Assembly (NCBI GenBank): GCA_964652755.1
Contig: CAZZBP010000001.1
Location: forward strand, 66,770-130,769
Direction: 5' to 3'
DNA: 64,000 nucleotides
From: UBA11795 sp964652755
Lineage (GTDB): Bacteria; Chloroflexota; Dehalococcoidia; Lucifugimonadales; UBA826
Part shown: in pieces, positions 51,151-59,903 of the stretch
Numbering within the stretch: the first letter of the stretch is position 1
Layout: the number at the start of each line of letters is the position of its first letter
Notes under the pieces: model-generated
What the model was told of the DNA's origin: nothing
The model's database searches: none
The model's input: the letters and a program-made list of their open reading frames with translations, nothing else
Translations under genes and position numbers: made by a program

Positions 51151-52227
51151 TTGAGCGAAAACTTGGATTCCGTGAGGATGAGGCTTGATAAAATGGAAGG
51201 AGGCCTGTCTCCTTTCGCTACCAGATCAGGGGCCAGTCGAGGCAGGGTAAGGGAAGAAGCGCCTCCCAAGCTCCGGACAGAATTCCAAAGAGACAGGGAT
51301 CGAGTAATACACTGTAAGGCTTTTAGGCGTATTAAGCACAAAACCCAGGTTTTTATTGCCCCTCAAGGTGATCATTATGTCACCCGATTGACCCACACTC
51401 TTGAAGTTGCTCAAATAGCAAGGACCATAGCGAGAGCCCTCAATCTGAACGAGGATCTCACTGAAGCCATAGCCTTGGCACATGATATGGGACACACGCC
51501 GTTCGGGCATATCGGGGAGGATGAATTAGGTAAAATCCATCCTGAAGGGTTCAGACACAATCATCAAAGTTTGCGTATAGTCGATAGGCTGGAAAAAGAT
51601 GGAAAGGGCCTAAATCTCACTTGGGAGGTTCGGCAAGGCATACTGCACCATTCTAAACCCAGAGGTGATTTTCTTGATCCTGGGTTAGTTGATGACTTGA
51701 GTCTCGAGGCCCAGGTTCTCAGAATCTCAGATGCTGTGGCATACTTAAATCACGACCTGTTGGATGCGTTTCGGGCAGGGATTCTTACAGAAAATGCACT
51801 TCCTGAAGGAATAAAAGATGTTCTGGGTAGGAGACATTCGGAGCGTGTTAACTCTATGATTACGGATATCGTAGAAACTTCTTGGGGGACAACCGGAGAA
51901 ATTGAGGTATCGAGGACTCCGATCATATCTATGAGTAAAACTGTTAGGGAAGCTGTAAACAGCTTGCGGGAATATATGTTCCACAATGTTTATGTTCCAG
52001 AAGATGAAGGGGATGAAGGAAGGTCTGCCCGGAGGATAGTAGCTCTTTTATTCGAGTATTTTCATCATAACAAGGATCTTATACCTGAGGAGTACAACTT
52101 GCGGAGCGAGACACCCGATCAGGCTGTAGTCGACTATATTTCAGGGATGACGGATCAATATGCGATTCGAACAGCGGAGAACATTGCACCGGGTGTCAGT
52201 AGGATCTTTAGAGAACGCGCCATTTAG
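51151..52227 (+). CDS. dgt: dGTP triphosphohydrolase-like HD-domain protein
   Basis: Hydrolyses dNTPs to deoxynucleosides and triphosphate, balancing precursor pools. TTG 51151, with AGGGA five bases before, gives 358 residues; TTG 51127 is possible. The HD metal site is intact: HTLEVAQIARTIARAL, then LAHDMGHTPFGHIGE, preceded by RTEFQRDRDRVIHCKAFRRIKHKTQVF. It starts the block dgt, two small genes, dnaG, rpoD, an order I associate with Dehalococcoidia from memory. Confidence 0.92.
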   Translation: MSENLDSVRMRLDKMEGGLSPFATRSGASRGRVREEAPPKLRTEFQRDRDRVIHCKAFRRIKHKTQVFIAPQGDHYVTRLTHTLEVAQIARTIARALNLNEDLTEAIALAHDMGHTPFGHIGEDELGKIHPEGFRHNHQSLRIVDRLEKDGKGLNLTWEVRQGILHHSKPRGDFLDPGLVDDLSLEAQVLRISDAVAYLNHDLLDAFRAGILTENALPEGIKDVLGRRHSERVNSMITDIVETSWGTTGEIEVSRTPIISMSKTVREAVNSLREYMFHNVYVPEDEGDEGRSARRIVALLFEYFHHNKDLIPEEYNLRSETPDQAVVDYISGMTDQYAIRTAENIAPGVSRIFRERAI

Positions 52228-52276
52228 ACGAAAATCGCGGCTGTTATAGATAAATCTTAGCAGTTTTTGACCCTGC

Positions 52277-52282
52277 TATAAT
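52277..52282 (+). promoter_or_regulatory. -10 element in leaderless position
   Basis: Perfect TATAAT ends six bases before the ATG at 52289. Transcription should start at or next to the A of the start codon, and there is no ribosome site. Confidence 0.5.
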
Positions 52283-52288
52283 CCGTTA

Positions 52289-52564
52289 ATGAGTCAACCG
52301 TCCCTAGCCACAGACAGATTCAAGTCACGTTTGGTCTTGAATAATGTTGCTCATATTCAGGAGCATCTTGAAGCCATGCAGCGAGATCCGCACGGGTTGG
52401 AATACGCTCCTTGGAAACGAGAAGTGGATCATATCTGGAAACTTACATTTGAGTATATTAACGGAATGGGAGAGAAATCTCAGGCAATGGCACTAGAATC
52501 TATAAAGGATACATGGGTCAGTTACATAACTCATTATGGAATAGTGGATCAAGGCTCCACATAG
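52289..52564 (+). CDS. Small protein of unknown function
   Basis: I do not recognise this 91-residue soluble protein. It is predicted mostly helical (HIQEHLEAMQRDPHGLEYAPWKRE is split by a turn) with several Trp residues and no Cys motif, signal or membrane segment. Its mRNA is probably leaderless. It ends 14 bases before the next small gene, and both sit between dgt and dnaG. Coding status rests on codon-like composition, good placement and the tight promoter-start geometry. Confidence 0.6.
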   Translation: MSQPSLATDRFKSRLVLNNVAHIQEHLEAMQRDPHGLEYAPWKREVDHIWKLTFEYINGMGEKSQAMALESIKDTWVSYITHYGIVDQGST

Positions 52565-52578
52565 AGGAGATATTTTCT

Positions 52579-52929
52579 GTGGTTGATAAAGATTTGTTCG
52601 GCACTGAGGCAAACCTTGCCCAAGCTCGCCAACGCTCGGTAATGGCGCATAGGGTCCTGGTCAAGTTAAAGGAGATGGGGTTACCTGAGAATTTAGATGA
52701 GGAATTGTCCAAACTTTGTACGGACCTGGGCGACATTTGGAGCGCTCAATTAGTTTTTACAGAGAAATTGGGTCAGTTCCTGAATGGGGAAAATGAATGG
52801 AACGCCGTAGGTGACTGTTTGGCGGACATGAGATCTCATATTGAACACATCACCTGGCATGCGGAAAGTGTTATCGAGCCCATTGAAAGCATCGCAGAAT
52901 ACGCCTACGGAATATCAGAGAACGCCTGA
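52579..52929 (+). CDS. Small helical protein of unknown function
   Basis: A 116-residue acidic, all-helical protein (LAQARQRSVMAHRVLVKLKEMG; DMRSHIEHITWHAESVIEPIE) with no recognised domain. GTG 52579 has AGGAG nine bases before it and lies 14 bases after the preceding gene; an ATG at 52513 would overlap that gene. The helix-bundle look would suit a partner or adaptor protein, but this is a guess. It is followed 71 bases later by dnaG. Confidence 0.6.
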   Translation: MVDKDLFGTEANLAQARQRSVMAHRVLVKLKEMGLPENLDEELSKLCTDLGDIWSAQLVFTEKLGQFLNGENEWNAVGDCLADMRSHIEHITWHAESVIEPIESIAEYAYGISENA

Positions 52930-53000
52930 ACACACCGGTTTTCCATCTTGGCAGGAAATACTGTAAATATATGGGCAGAACGCGAAATTTAGGTTAGTGG

Positions 53001-54839
53001 TTGAAGTCTTTGGCAGATACTGAGGAAATAAAATCCAGACTAGATGTAGTTGAGATTGTATCTGAGCGGGTACAGCTCCAAAGAGCAGGACGTAACTATA
53101 AGGCCAACTGCCCCTTTCATAATGAGAAAACTCCTTCTTTTATAGTTGATCCTAGTCGTCAAACTTGGCGCTGTTTTGGTCAGTGCGCTAGTGGTGGGGA
53201 CGTCTTCAGCTTCATTATGAAGATTGATGGTCTTGAATTCGGGGATGCTCTCCGAATGCTTGCGCAACGGGCGGGAGTCGAAATCACCCTAAAGGAAAAC
53301 ATTCCAAATAGAGATGATTTCTTTGCCATAAACGAAGTTGCCCTCAAATTTTATATGGAATCTTTGCTTGGTGATGAGGGAATATCAGCTAGAAATTATC
53401 TGGATCAACGTGGTCTCGGAGATAATATTAGGCAAAGATTTTCGATCGGATATAGCCCAAAAGGTAAATCGTCCCTGAAAACTCATTTGGCCTTCCACGA
53501 TATAGACCCAGACAAGGCCGTTGAATGTGGGCTTCTCAACAGAACGGGAGATGGGACCACCCGCGATTTTTTTTGGGGTCGACTCATGTTTCCTATTCAC
53601 AACCGAACTGGAAACGTGGCAGGATTTGGCGCCAGGGCCCTTGACGACTCGATGCCTAAGTACATCAATACCCCGGCCACGCCGATATTTGATAAAAGTC
53701 GCATCTTGTATGGATTTCATATTGCGAGAGACGCTATACGAAAGGCGGACGAAGGGGTTATCGTTGAAGGTTATATGGATGTAATCGCTGCGCACGAGCA
53801 CGGTTACGAAAATGTTGTGGCTTCCATGGGTACAGCTATCACAACCGAACAAGTGCGACAACTTCGTAATTTGGCAGCGTCCTATATTCTTGCTTTAGAT
53901 CAAGATGAGGCAGGGCAGGAAGCGACCCTTCGAAGTCTTGAAGCTTCTTGGAGAATCTTTAATGAAAGTACCCGAGGAAAAAGTGAGCCTCTTTTTTCCG
54001 CAGGTCCAATAAAACTTAAAATTTTATCTTTACCTGAAGGTAAAGATCCTGATGAATTTATCAGATCGGGAAACGGTGAATGGGAGAAAGTCGTAGCTAG
54101 TGCCGTGCATGTAATGGATTACTTGATTCCCGTTGTAGCCGGGAGATTTGATGTCCGGTCACCCGGAGGAAAGGGTATGGTAGTAAATGCGCTCGCCCCG
54201 CTATTTCGAACTATGGATCCATTCGATATGGAGGATTACCTCAACAAACTGGCAAATGAGTTGGAATCCACGCCCGAAGTAGTGAGAACTGCTCTGCAAT
54301 CCATACCTCGGCGTAAAATTAAAACAAGAAATCCTAAAGGTAACGATAGATTTAGAGCGCCGGCTGACGATTTGCCCCCCGATTCAAAGATTAGCGAAGC
54401 CGCCAATGACACTAAATTGGACGAATATGTCCTATCACTTATCTTCGGTAAACCTGGTTTAAAGTTTATCGCGTCAGGAATCAGCGCAGAATACTTTCGT
54501 CGCCCAGAAGACAGGGAATTGTTCGCATTGTGGGAATCGGGTGGATCGGTATTGGAAGATGAGTTTATCAATGCGCTCGATCCGTTACTCAAGGATCGGT
54601 ACGATTTTATATCCTCCTTGGAACTTGTGCCTGCGACTGAGAGGGAGGCTGAGACAGATTTGGAAGTTTGTTTGAAGCGCTTAGAGAGACGATTGTTACA
54701 TGAACACAGAGATAGTCTTATATCCGCGCAGGAGAGTGGATATCCGCCTTCTAGCGAGTTACAAAATTCTCTCACGATACTGGATCGTAAAATTAGGGAG
54801 ACCTATGAAACCGTGGAAACATCCACTCGAACGATATAG
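53001..54839 (+). CDS. dnaG: DNA primase
   Basis: Synthesises RNA primers at the replication fork. The 612 residues have the zinc-binding CHCC set (Cys37, His40, Cys58, Cys62 in CPFH and WRCFGQC), the catalytic core with RGLGDNIRQRFSIGYSP, the TOPRIM acidic motifs EGYMDV and LDQDEAGQEAT, and a C-terminal helicase-interacting domain (about 440-612). It uses a TTG start with AGG seven bases before. rpoD follows 105 bases later. Confidence 0.95.
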   Translation: MKSLADTEEIKSRLDVVEIVSERVQLQRAGRNYKANCPFHNEKTPSFIVDPSRQTWRCFGQCASGGDVFSFIMKIDGLEFGDALRMLAQRAGVEITLKENIPNRDDFFAINEVALKFYMESLLGDEGISARNYLDQRGLGDNIRQRFSIGYSPKGKSSLKTHLAFHDIDPDKAVECGLLNRTGDGTTRDFFWGRLMFPIHNRTGNVAGFGARALDDSMPKYINTPATPIFDKSRILYGFHIARDAIRKADEGVIVEGYMDVIAAHEHGYENVVASMGTAITTEQVRQLRNLAASYILALDQDEAGQEATLRSLEASWRIFNESTRGKSEPLFSAGPIKLKILSLPEGKDPDEFIRSGNGEWEKVVASAVHVMDYLIPVVAGRFDVRSPGGKGMVVNALAPLFRTMDPFDMEDYLNKLANELESTPEVVRTALQSIPRRKIKTRNPKGNDRFRAPADDLPPDSKISEAANDTKLDEYVLSLIFGKPGLKFIASGISAEYFRRPEDRELFALWESGGSVLEDEFINALDPLLKDRYDFISSLELVPATEREAETDLEVCLKRLERRLLHEHRDSLISAQESGYPPSSELQNSLTILDRKIRETYETVETSTRTI

Positions 54840-54944
54840 GTCTGTTAGAATATAGTATCGGTTATGTAGAAAACCAATACCCTATAAATGTGGCCTTAAA
54901 TCACATTCGCTTGATGTAGCGCCTGTGAAAAGGAGTTTCCTCAA

Positions 54945-56552
54945 ATGACAACAGACGGAATTAAATCCTTAGGCGGTGAGTCGGACCTCATAGACGGTGC
55001 TTTAACCAGTAGCAGGTCGAAAGAAGATGGTTATCGTCCTGAGGACGATGAGACCCGTGAAAATGTTGTTGAAGATGAAGATGAAGATGAAGATGAAGAT
55101 GAAGATGACACTTCTGTTGTGGAATTGGGGATGAGGAGACCGGTCAGGGGTGACGACGACGAAGATATAGACGAAGATTCTCCACCAAGCTTGGAAGATC
55201 TCAAAGCCAAAGCAGCCCGTCAGTGGGAAAAAGATATAGGCACGGTAGAGGTTATTGATGACCCTGTGCGAATGTATCTTCGAGAAATAGGCAGGGTTGA
55301 TCTTCTAAAAGCTCCTCAGGAGAGAGAGTTAGCTCGTAAATTTGAGGCAAAAAGATACATCGAAAGACTAAATGAAGAACTTGCCGGTGACGACGGCAAT
55401 TCTCCTAAGGCCCGTAAAATAATTTCGGAGATGCTCAGGTCGATCGGAGACAATGAGAATATAATCAAAGCGATTCTCGTGGCCAAAGAAGTGCCTTTTG
55501 ATGGGACTTTGCCGGATCTTATGGCAAATCCAGATATACGCAGCGCGATCGACGGTATTTTTCAAGACGAATTACTTGATCAGGTTTCGGCAATTTATTC
55601 TGAATTGACTGATCAAGATCCTCCAGATAGAGATGATCTGAAAGAGATGATCAAACAATCGTCCATAAATACAAGATTGATGCCTGATGACGTATTCAGG
55701 GCCGTTGAAGGTAGGCCCACTTTACCGGAGATAAGAGAGATAGCGAACCAAGAAAGTCTTGATGGAAAAATGCAACCTTACGAACTTCTCTTTCATCAAC
55801 ATATCGAGCGTATTCAAGATAGAGGCGATGAGGCTCAGCAGCACTTATCCGAAGCAAATCTTAGACTTGTGGTGAGTGTTGCAAAGAAGTACATCGGCAG
55901 AGGAATGTCTCTGCTTGACCTCATACAAGAGGGCAATATTGGACTCATTCGTGCCGTTGAAAAGTTTGATTACCGTAAGGGCTATAAATTTAGCACTTAC
56001 GCGACTTGGTGGATTAGGCAAGCGATAACCAGAGCTATTGCAGATCAAGCTAGAACCATTCGAATCCCGGTTCATATGGTTGAGACTATAAATAAGCTTT
56101 TAAGGGTTACGCGTAGACTTGTACAGGAATATGGAAGAGAGCCTACAAGTGAAGAGATCGGTAAAGAGATGGAGATCTCACCAGAGAAAGTAAGAGAGAT
56201 TTTGAAAATATCCCAAGAACCGGTATCTTTGGAAACCCCGATCGGAGAAGAGGAGGATAGTCACCTGGGCGATTTCATTCCGGATACCACCGCACTCGCT
56301 CCAGTTGAAGCTGCTTCCTATCAACTTCTCAGGGAACAGGTAACTGATGTGCTTCATACCTTGAATGAAAGAGAGGCACGTGTTCTTGAATTGCGATTTG
56401 GTCTCGAAGATGGAAGAAGCCGGACTTTAGAAGAGGTCGGCAAAGATTTTGGCGTTACTCGCGAGAGGATTAGGCAAATTGAAGCCAAGGCCTTGCGTAA
56501 ATTGCGGCATCCAAACCGATCCAAGAAACTGAAGGATTATCTGGAGAGCTAA
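54945..56552 (+). CDS. rpoD: RNA polymerase primary sigma factor
   Basis: Housekeeping sigma-70. Residues 1-85 are acidic and low-complexity; region 1.2 follows (DPVRMYLREIGRV), a non-conserved insert (about 145-270), regions 2.1-2.4 (LRLVVSVAKKYIGRGMSLLD, ATWWIRQAITRAI), region 3, and region 4.2 (VTRERIRQIEAKALRKLR). AAGGAG precedes the ATG by eight bases. The acidic region contains six exact GAAGAT units. A TTG-started DUF362 frame begins directly after its TAA. Confidence 0.97.
   Translation: MTTDGIKSLGGESDLIDGALTSSRSKEDGYRPEDDETRENVVEDEDEDEDEDEDDTSVVELGMRRPVRGDDDEDIDEDSPPSLEDLKAKAARQWEKDIGTVEVIDDPVRMYLREIGRVDLLKAPQERELARKFEAKRYIERLNEELAGDDGNSPKARKIISEMLRSIGDNENIIKAILVAKEVPFDGTLPDLMANPDIRSAIDGIFQDELLDQVSAIYSELTDQDPPDRDDLKEMIKQSSINTRLMPDDVFRAVEGRPTLPEIREIANQESLDGKMQPYELLFHQHIERIQDRGDEAQQHLSEANLRLVVSVAKKYIGRGMSLLDLIQEGNIGLIRAVEKFDYRKGYKFSTYATWWIRQAITRAIADQARTIRIPVHMVETINKLLRVTRRLVQEYGREPTSEEIGKEMEISPEKVREILKISQEPVSLETPIGEEEDSHLGDFIPDTTALAPVEAASYQLLREQVTDVLHTLNEREARVLELRFGLEDGRSRTLEEVGKDFGVTRERIRQIEAKALRKLRHPNRSKKLKDYLES
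55071..55106 (+). repeat. (GAAGAT)6 microsatellite inside rpoD
   Basis: Six perfect tandem copies of GAAGAT encode alternating Glu-Asp residues in the acidic N-terminal region. Gain or loss of units keeps frame. Confidence 0.9.
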
Positions 56553-57671
56553 TTGGGAACAGGCAGCCTCCAGACTGTCGAACAAACCCCTGGCAAACGT
56601 ACGTCGAAGTCGAAAGTCGCCGTAGTAAGGCCCTGCCCGAAAACCGTTTAAGACGATGTGGGTACCGCAATGAGGCTTGCCGGTTATCAATCGGTGTTGT
56701 CGCGCGACATTGAGACACTTCTAAAAATCAATATCTCATGGCAACATTACTATCCTGCGTGCTCAACCTCTCCATGGCAACTGGACGGAGTTATTAGAAC
56801 CCTTAAACAGGATGGCTATACGGATCTTATTCCCACTCACAACGGAACAGTAGTTGTGGATGCAAAGGAAGGTGAGGTCAAAAATAAGCACAAGGCTGTT
56901 GAGGATATTCACGATCTTCATGGTATTCATCTTGAAGATGTAGAGTGGGTGCCCTTTAAACCGGAAGGTGAACTTTTAGTTCTCGACAAGATCTATGGAG
57001 GCAGTATTCATATCCCGAAGCCGCTAATTGGCAAGAACATAGTGCACCTCCCAACAATGAAAACCCATGTTTTCACGACCATCACCGGAGCTATGAAAAA
57101 TGCTTTCGGTGGGTTGCTCAACTTCCAGCGCCATTGGACCCATTCTGTGATACATGAAACACTTGTTGATCTTCTACGAATCCAAAAACAGATACACCCT
57201 GGAGTGTTCGCTGTTACAGACGGTACTTTCGCAGGTTCCGGCCCTGGACCTAGAGCCATGGAGTGGCATGAGAAAAATGTCATATTGGCCGGGGAAGATC
57301 AGGTTTCAGTGGACGCAGTATCTGCCAGAATGATGGGGTTTGACCCGATGTCCATTAAATTTATCAGACTGGCCCATGAAGCTGGTTTAGGATGCGGGGA
57401 CATATCTGAAATAGAGATTGTTGGGGAGGATATCTCAGATATAGATTGGGGATTTCAAAATGGTAATACTTTTGCAAGTAAAGGCCAGAAACTAATCTAC
57501 TGGGGACCGCTCAAACCCTTGGAAAATGCCCTATTGAGATCTCCGATTACGCCTTGGGCATATTTCGCATCAAACTTGTATCACAACGAGTACTGGCTGA
57601 GGTTCATCGGTAAGAAGAGGATAAAAAAGGCAATGAAGACGGGATGGGGAGCACTATTTCAAAGTTACTAA
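56553..57671 (+). pseudogene. DUF362 domain protein with an in-frame TAA near the N-terminus
   Basis: A 373-codon frame starts at TTG 56553, directly after the rpoD stop, with GGAG six bases before it. It reads SKVAVVRPCPKTV, the usual DUF362 start, then TAA at codon 33 (56649-56651), then DDVGTAMRLAGYQ in the same frame. The rest is intact: YYPACSTSPWQLDGVI, HLPTMKTHVFTTITGAMKNAFGG and SVDAVSARMMGFDPM. DUF362 proteins are iron-sulfur associated or of unknown function. Restart at GTG 56658 or ATG 56670 would lose the first beta strand. Either broken, restarted, or a base error. Confidence 0.75.
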
Positions 57672-57710
57672 ACAATTCTCAGGTTTTCGACTCGTCGACC
57701 CGTTACATGC

Positions 57711-58049
57711 TTATTTGTTAAGGATAAAACCCTTTTCTCCGGACACACGCAATTTGTTAGGCTGTGGAACTATCACGGCCGCGAGACTGTTATCTAACTT
57801 TGAAGCGTTAAACTTCCATACTAAATCTACTGTTTCAACTGGTAGATTAGTGGTTCTAAAAACGATTTCGCTATATTTAAGTCGTTGATTGATTTCAACG
57901 GAGGTGCCCTTCCAGCTGGCGGATCCTCCGATCTCGCGATCGAACTCTATCGACACCGTATGCTGTTTTTCATCAATAAGGGCAGTGACTGAAACTTCAT
58001 CATCCACGCTCGGGAGATACGCTGAACCTGTGTATGCTATGGATGCCAT
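57711..58049 (-). CDS. Small beta-rich protein of unknown function
   Basis: A 112-residue protein I do not recognise. It is rich in beta-strand-like alternation (HTVSIEFDREIGG, YSEIVFRTTNL), without cysteines, signal peptide or membrane helix. GGAAAGG lies eight bases before the ATG at 58049, which supports coding. It sits between convergent DUF362 and the SRAP gene and is probably transcribed with the latter (67-base gap). Confidence 0.6.
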   Translation of the reverse strand: MASIAYTGSAYLPSVDDEVSVTALIDEKQHTVSIEFDREIGGSASWKGTSVEINQRLKYSEIVFRTTNLPVETVDLVWKFNASKLDNSLAAVIVPQPNKLRVSGEKGFILNK

Positions 58050-58116
58050 TGTCGTTTGCCTTTCCGGGATTTTTATATCGTTACAGGATAGTAGGATCGT
58101 GGTAACTTAGCAATAT

Positions 58117-58803
58117 TTAAAGGAGCCTGACCTCAGGTTCTATACACTCAGGATTATTGTTGGTAGGCGTGTTAACAAGTTTGGAGACATCCCACGATTC
58201 GAAATAATCGCTTGGCAATTCTTCTAGCAGCTCCTTAATTTCTTCAGGATCGTTTTTTGAGGAATCGAGCCATTTTCTTTCGTTGTCTTTTTGAAGTATG
58301 AGAGGCATTCTATCGTGAATGTTCTTCATGAAAGAATTGGCAGTCATAGTGAGTATAGTGCAAGAATGAATATCTCTCCCTTCAGGGTTGTTCCAGCTTT
58401 CCCAAAGACCGGCGAACGCAAAAGGGTTCCCGCCTTTCATCTGGATTCTAGTAGGTTGTTTTCCGGTGGGAGTCTTTCTCCACTCATAGAAACCGTCTGC
58501 TAATATGAGGCATCTTCTTTTTCGGAATGCTGAACGGAAGCTAGGTTTTTCTGAGGCTGTCTCCGATCGAGCATTGATCATTCGGATTCCCATAGAAGTA
58601 TTCTTTGCCCAAGCAGGAATGAGTCCCCATCTCATAAAGTCCGCTTTAACTTGCCTGGTGCGCCCTGGCATACTTCTTACTGTGAGTACGAGCTGGGTTG
58701 GAGCTATATTATAGCTAGGGGATACGTTAACAGGAAAAGAATTGAGACCGAATCTATCGGTAAGTTCTTTCAGGCTTGTAGAGAGCGTGAATCTTCCACA
58801 CAT
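58117..58803 (-). CDS. SRAP-domain abasic-site DNA-protein crosslinking protein (YedK/HMCES)
   Basis: Forms a stable thiazolidine link with abasic sites in single-stranded DNA, shielding them. All active residues are in place: Cys2 (after Met removal), MINARSE with Asn77, Glu107 in FYEWRK and His163 in HDRMP. At 228 residues it is full length. The SRAP domain occurs widely and is often SOS-associated; no LexA-type box was recognised upstream. Confidence 0.93.
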   Translation of the reverse strand: MCGRFTLSTSLKELTDRFGLNSFPVNVSPSYNIAPTQLVLTVRSMPGRTRQVKADFMRWGLIPAWAKNTSMGIRMINARSETASEKPSFRSAFRKRRCLILADGFYEWRKTPTGKQPTRIQMKGGNPFAFAGLWESWNNPEGRDIHSCTILTMTANSFMKNIHDRMPLILQKDNERKWLDSSKNDPEEIKELLEELPSDYFESWDVSKLVNTPTNNNPECIEPEVRLL

Positions 58804-58868
58804 AATTTAGATATAGACTTTAATATGATCGGCAGGAGATGCCAATACAATAGTGAAAGTCTTAACTC

Positions 58869-59018
58869 CTAATCTGTCAGTTGTCTTAGCCTTGGAACTA
58901 ATCTATTCCGAAGCCAGTCACCGGCGAAGTTAAGAGACATCGCCACCATAAATATGGTTAGCCCAGGGAACACTGTAAGCCGCCACGCTGAGGCTAGAAG
59001 GGGGTTTTTAAGGCATTA
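58869..59018 (-). pseudogene. 3' remnant of an ABC transporter permease gene (DppC/OppC type)
   Basis: About 50 codons on the minus strand read NPLLASAWRLTVFPGLTIFM, then VAMSLNFAGDWLRNRLVPRL, the characteristic final helix and C-terminus of peptide/nickel-type permeases, ending in TAG. Upstream there is a stop and then non-coding sequence up to the L25 terminator, so the first 80 percent or more of the gene is gone. No other ABC genes are nearby. Confidence 0.75.
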
Positions 59019-59042
59019 AGAGTCCCTGTTTCAGACCGTAAA

Positions 59043-59083
59043 AGAAAAGAGACCAGTATATTTTGAATACTGGTCTCTTTTCT
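59043..59083 (-). terminator. Strong terminator of the rplY-like gene
   Basis: A perfect 17-base stem (59043-59059 with 59067-59083) and seven-base loop, about 43 bases after the L25 stop on the minus strand. The transcript continues CUUUUCUUUUAC, a U-rich tail, so it acts in the L25 direction. Confidence 0.85.
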
Positions 59084-59125
59084 GATTCCGCGCTAAGGGC
59101 GTGGGCTCCGTTTGTCGAAAAGGGC

Positions 59126-59782
59126 CTAGACGTTTTCTTCTGATTCTCCCTCACCTTCTTCGCCTTCTCCACCTTCTTCACCTTCTTCACCTTCTTCACC
59201 TTCGATCTCGGGTTCGCTCTCTATTCGTGGGGCAACTACGCCTGCAAGTAGGTCGTCGTCGTCGTTAATGATCTCGACGGAATCATTTATGTCGAGGTCG
59301 CGTACATAGAAATTAGTATCGAAGTCGATGAGCAGTTCAGCTTGAAGCGTGTAAAACCCTGGAATGTCCATAGGTAAGGCTTCAACCGTGACTGTTGGCA
59401 GTGGTTGGAGCAAAGTGCCGCCCATGTTGCGTACCGCTGGAGACAACCCCTCGACGATCACTGGAACTTCTGCCCTGACCGGTTTATTAACGTCTACTTT
59501 CATGAAGTCTACGTGAACAACCCTGTCAGTTACCGGATGGTATTGGACTTCCCTTACGAAGCAAATATTTTCTCCGCTTTCCCCTTCTATTTTAAGGTTT
59601 ACGGGGATGTTTGTCCCGGCCTCGCTGACAAGCCTACTAATTAGAGTCGTGCTGCATTGCAGCGACTGGGACTCAATACCGCTACCGTAGAGATGCAGGG
59701 GAGTTATGCCCTCACGTCTAAGGAAGGATACTTTTTTACCTGTCACCACTCTTTTATCAACGCTTAGAGTGAGATCTTCCAT
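59126..59782 (-). CDS. rplY: Large ribosomal subunit protein bL25, CTC form
   Basis: Binds 5S rRNA. The 218 residues comprise the L25 domain (LRREGITPLHLYG, HVDFMKV) and a C-terminal CTC extension domain (VEALPMDIPG, VRDLDINDS). A Glu/Gly-rich acidic tail (about 190-218) is encoded by nine-base repeats. AGGA precedes the ATG at ten bases. It is monocistronic with a strong terminator. Confidence 0.92.
   Translation of the reverse strand: MEDLTLSVDKRVVTGKKVSFLRREGITPLHLYGSGIESQSLQCSTTLISRLVSEAGTNIPVNLKIEGESGENICFVREVQYHPVTDRVVHVDFMKVDVNKPVRAEVPVIVEGLSPAVRNMGGTLLQPLPTVTVEALPMDIPGFYTLQAELLIDFDTNFYVRDLDINDSVEIINDDDDLLAGVVAPRIESEPEIEGEEGEEGEEGGEGEEGEGESEENV
59153..59203. repeat. Nine-base tandem repeats in the L25 tail
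   Basis: Three perfect copies of ACCTTCTTC (59171-59197) plus diverged copies on either side encode EGE-type repeats on the minus strand. Unit changes keep frame. Confidence 0.75.
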
Positions 59783-59903
59783 TTGATGAAATTCCTATCG
59801 TATTTTGCCAATTTAACGAGCATGCGAAAACCCTATAATTCTAGCATAGGGGGTACCTTAATGAATTAAAGGTAGTTGAAAGGATCGATCGAACAAGGTC
59901 AGT

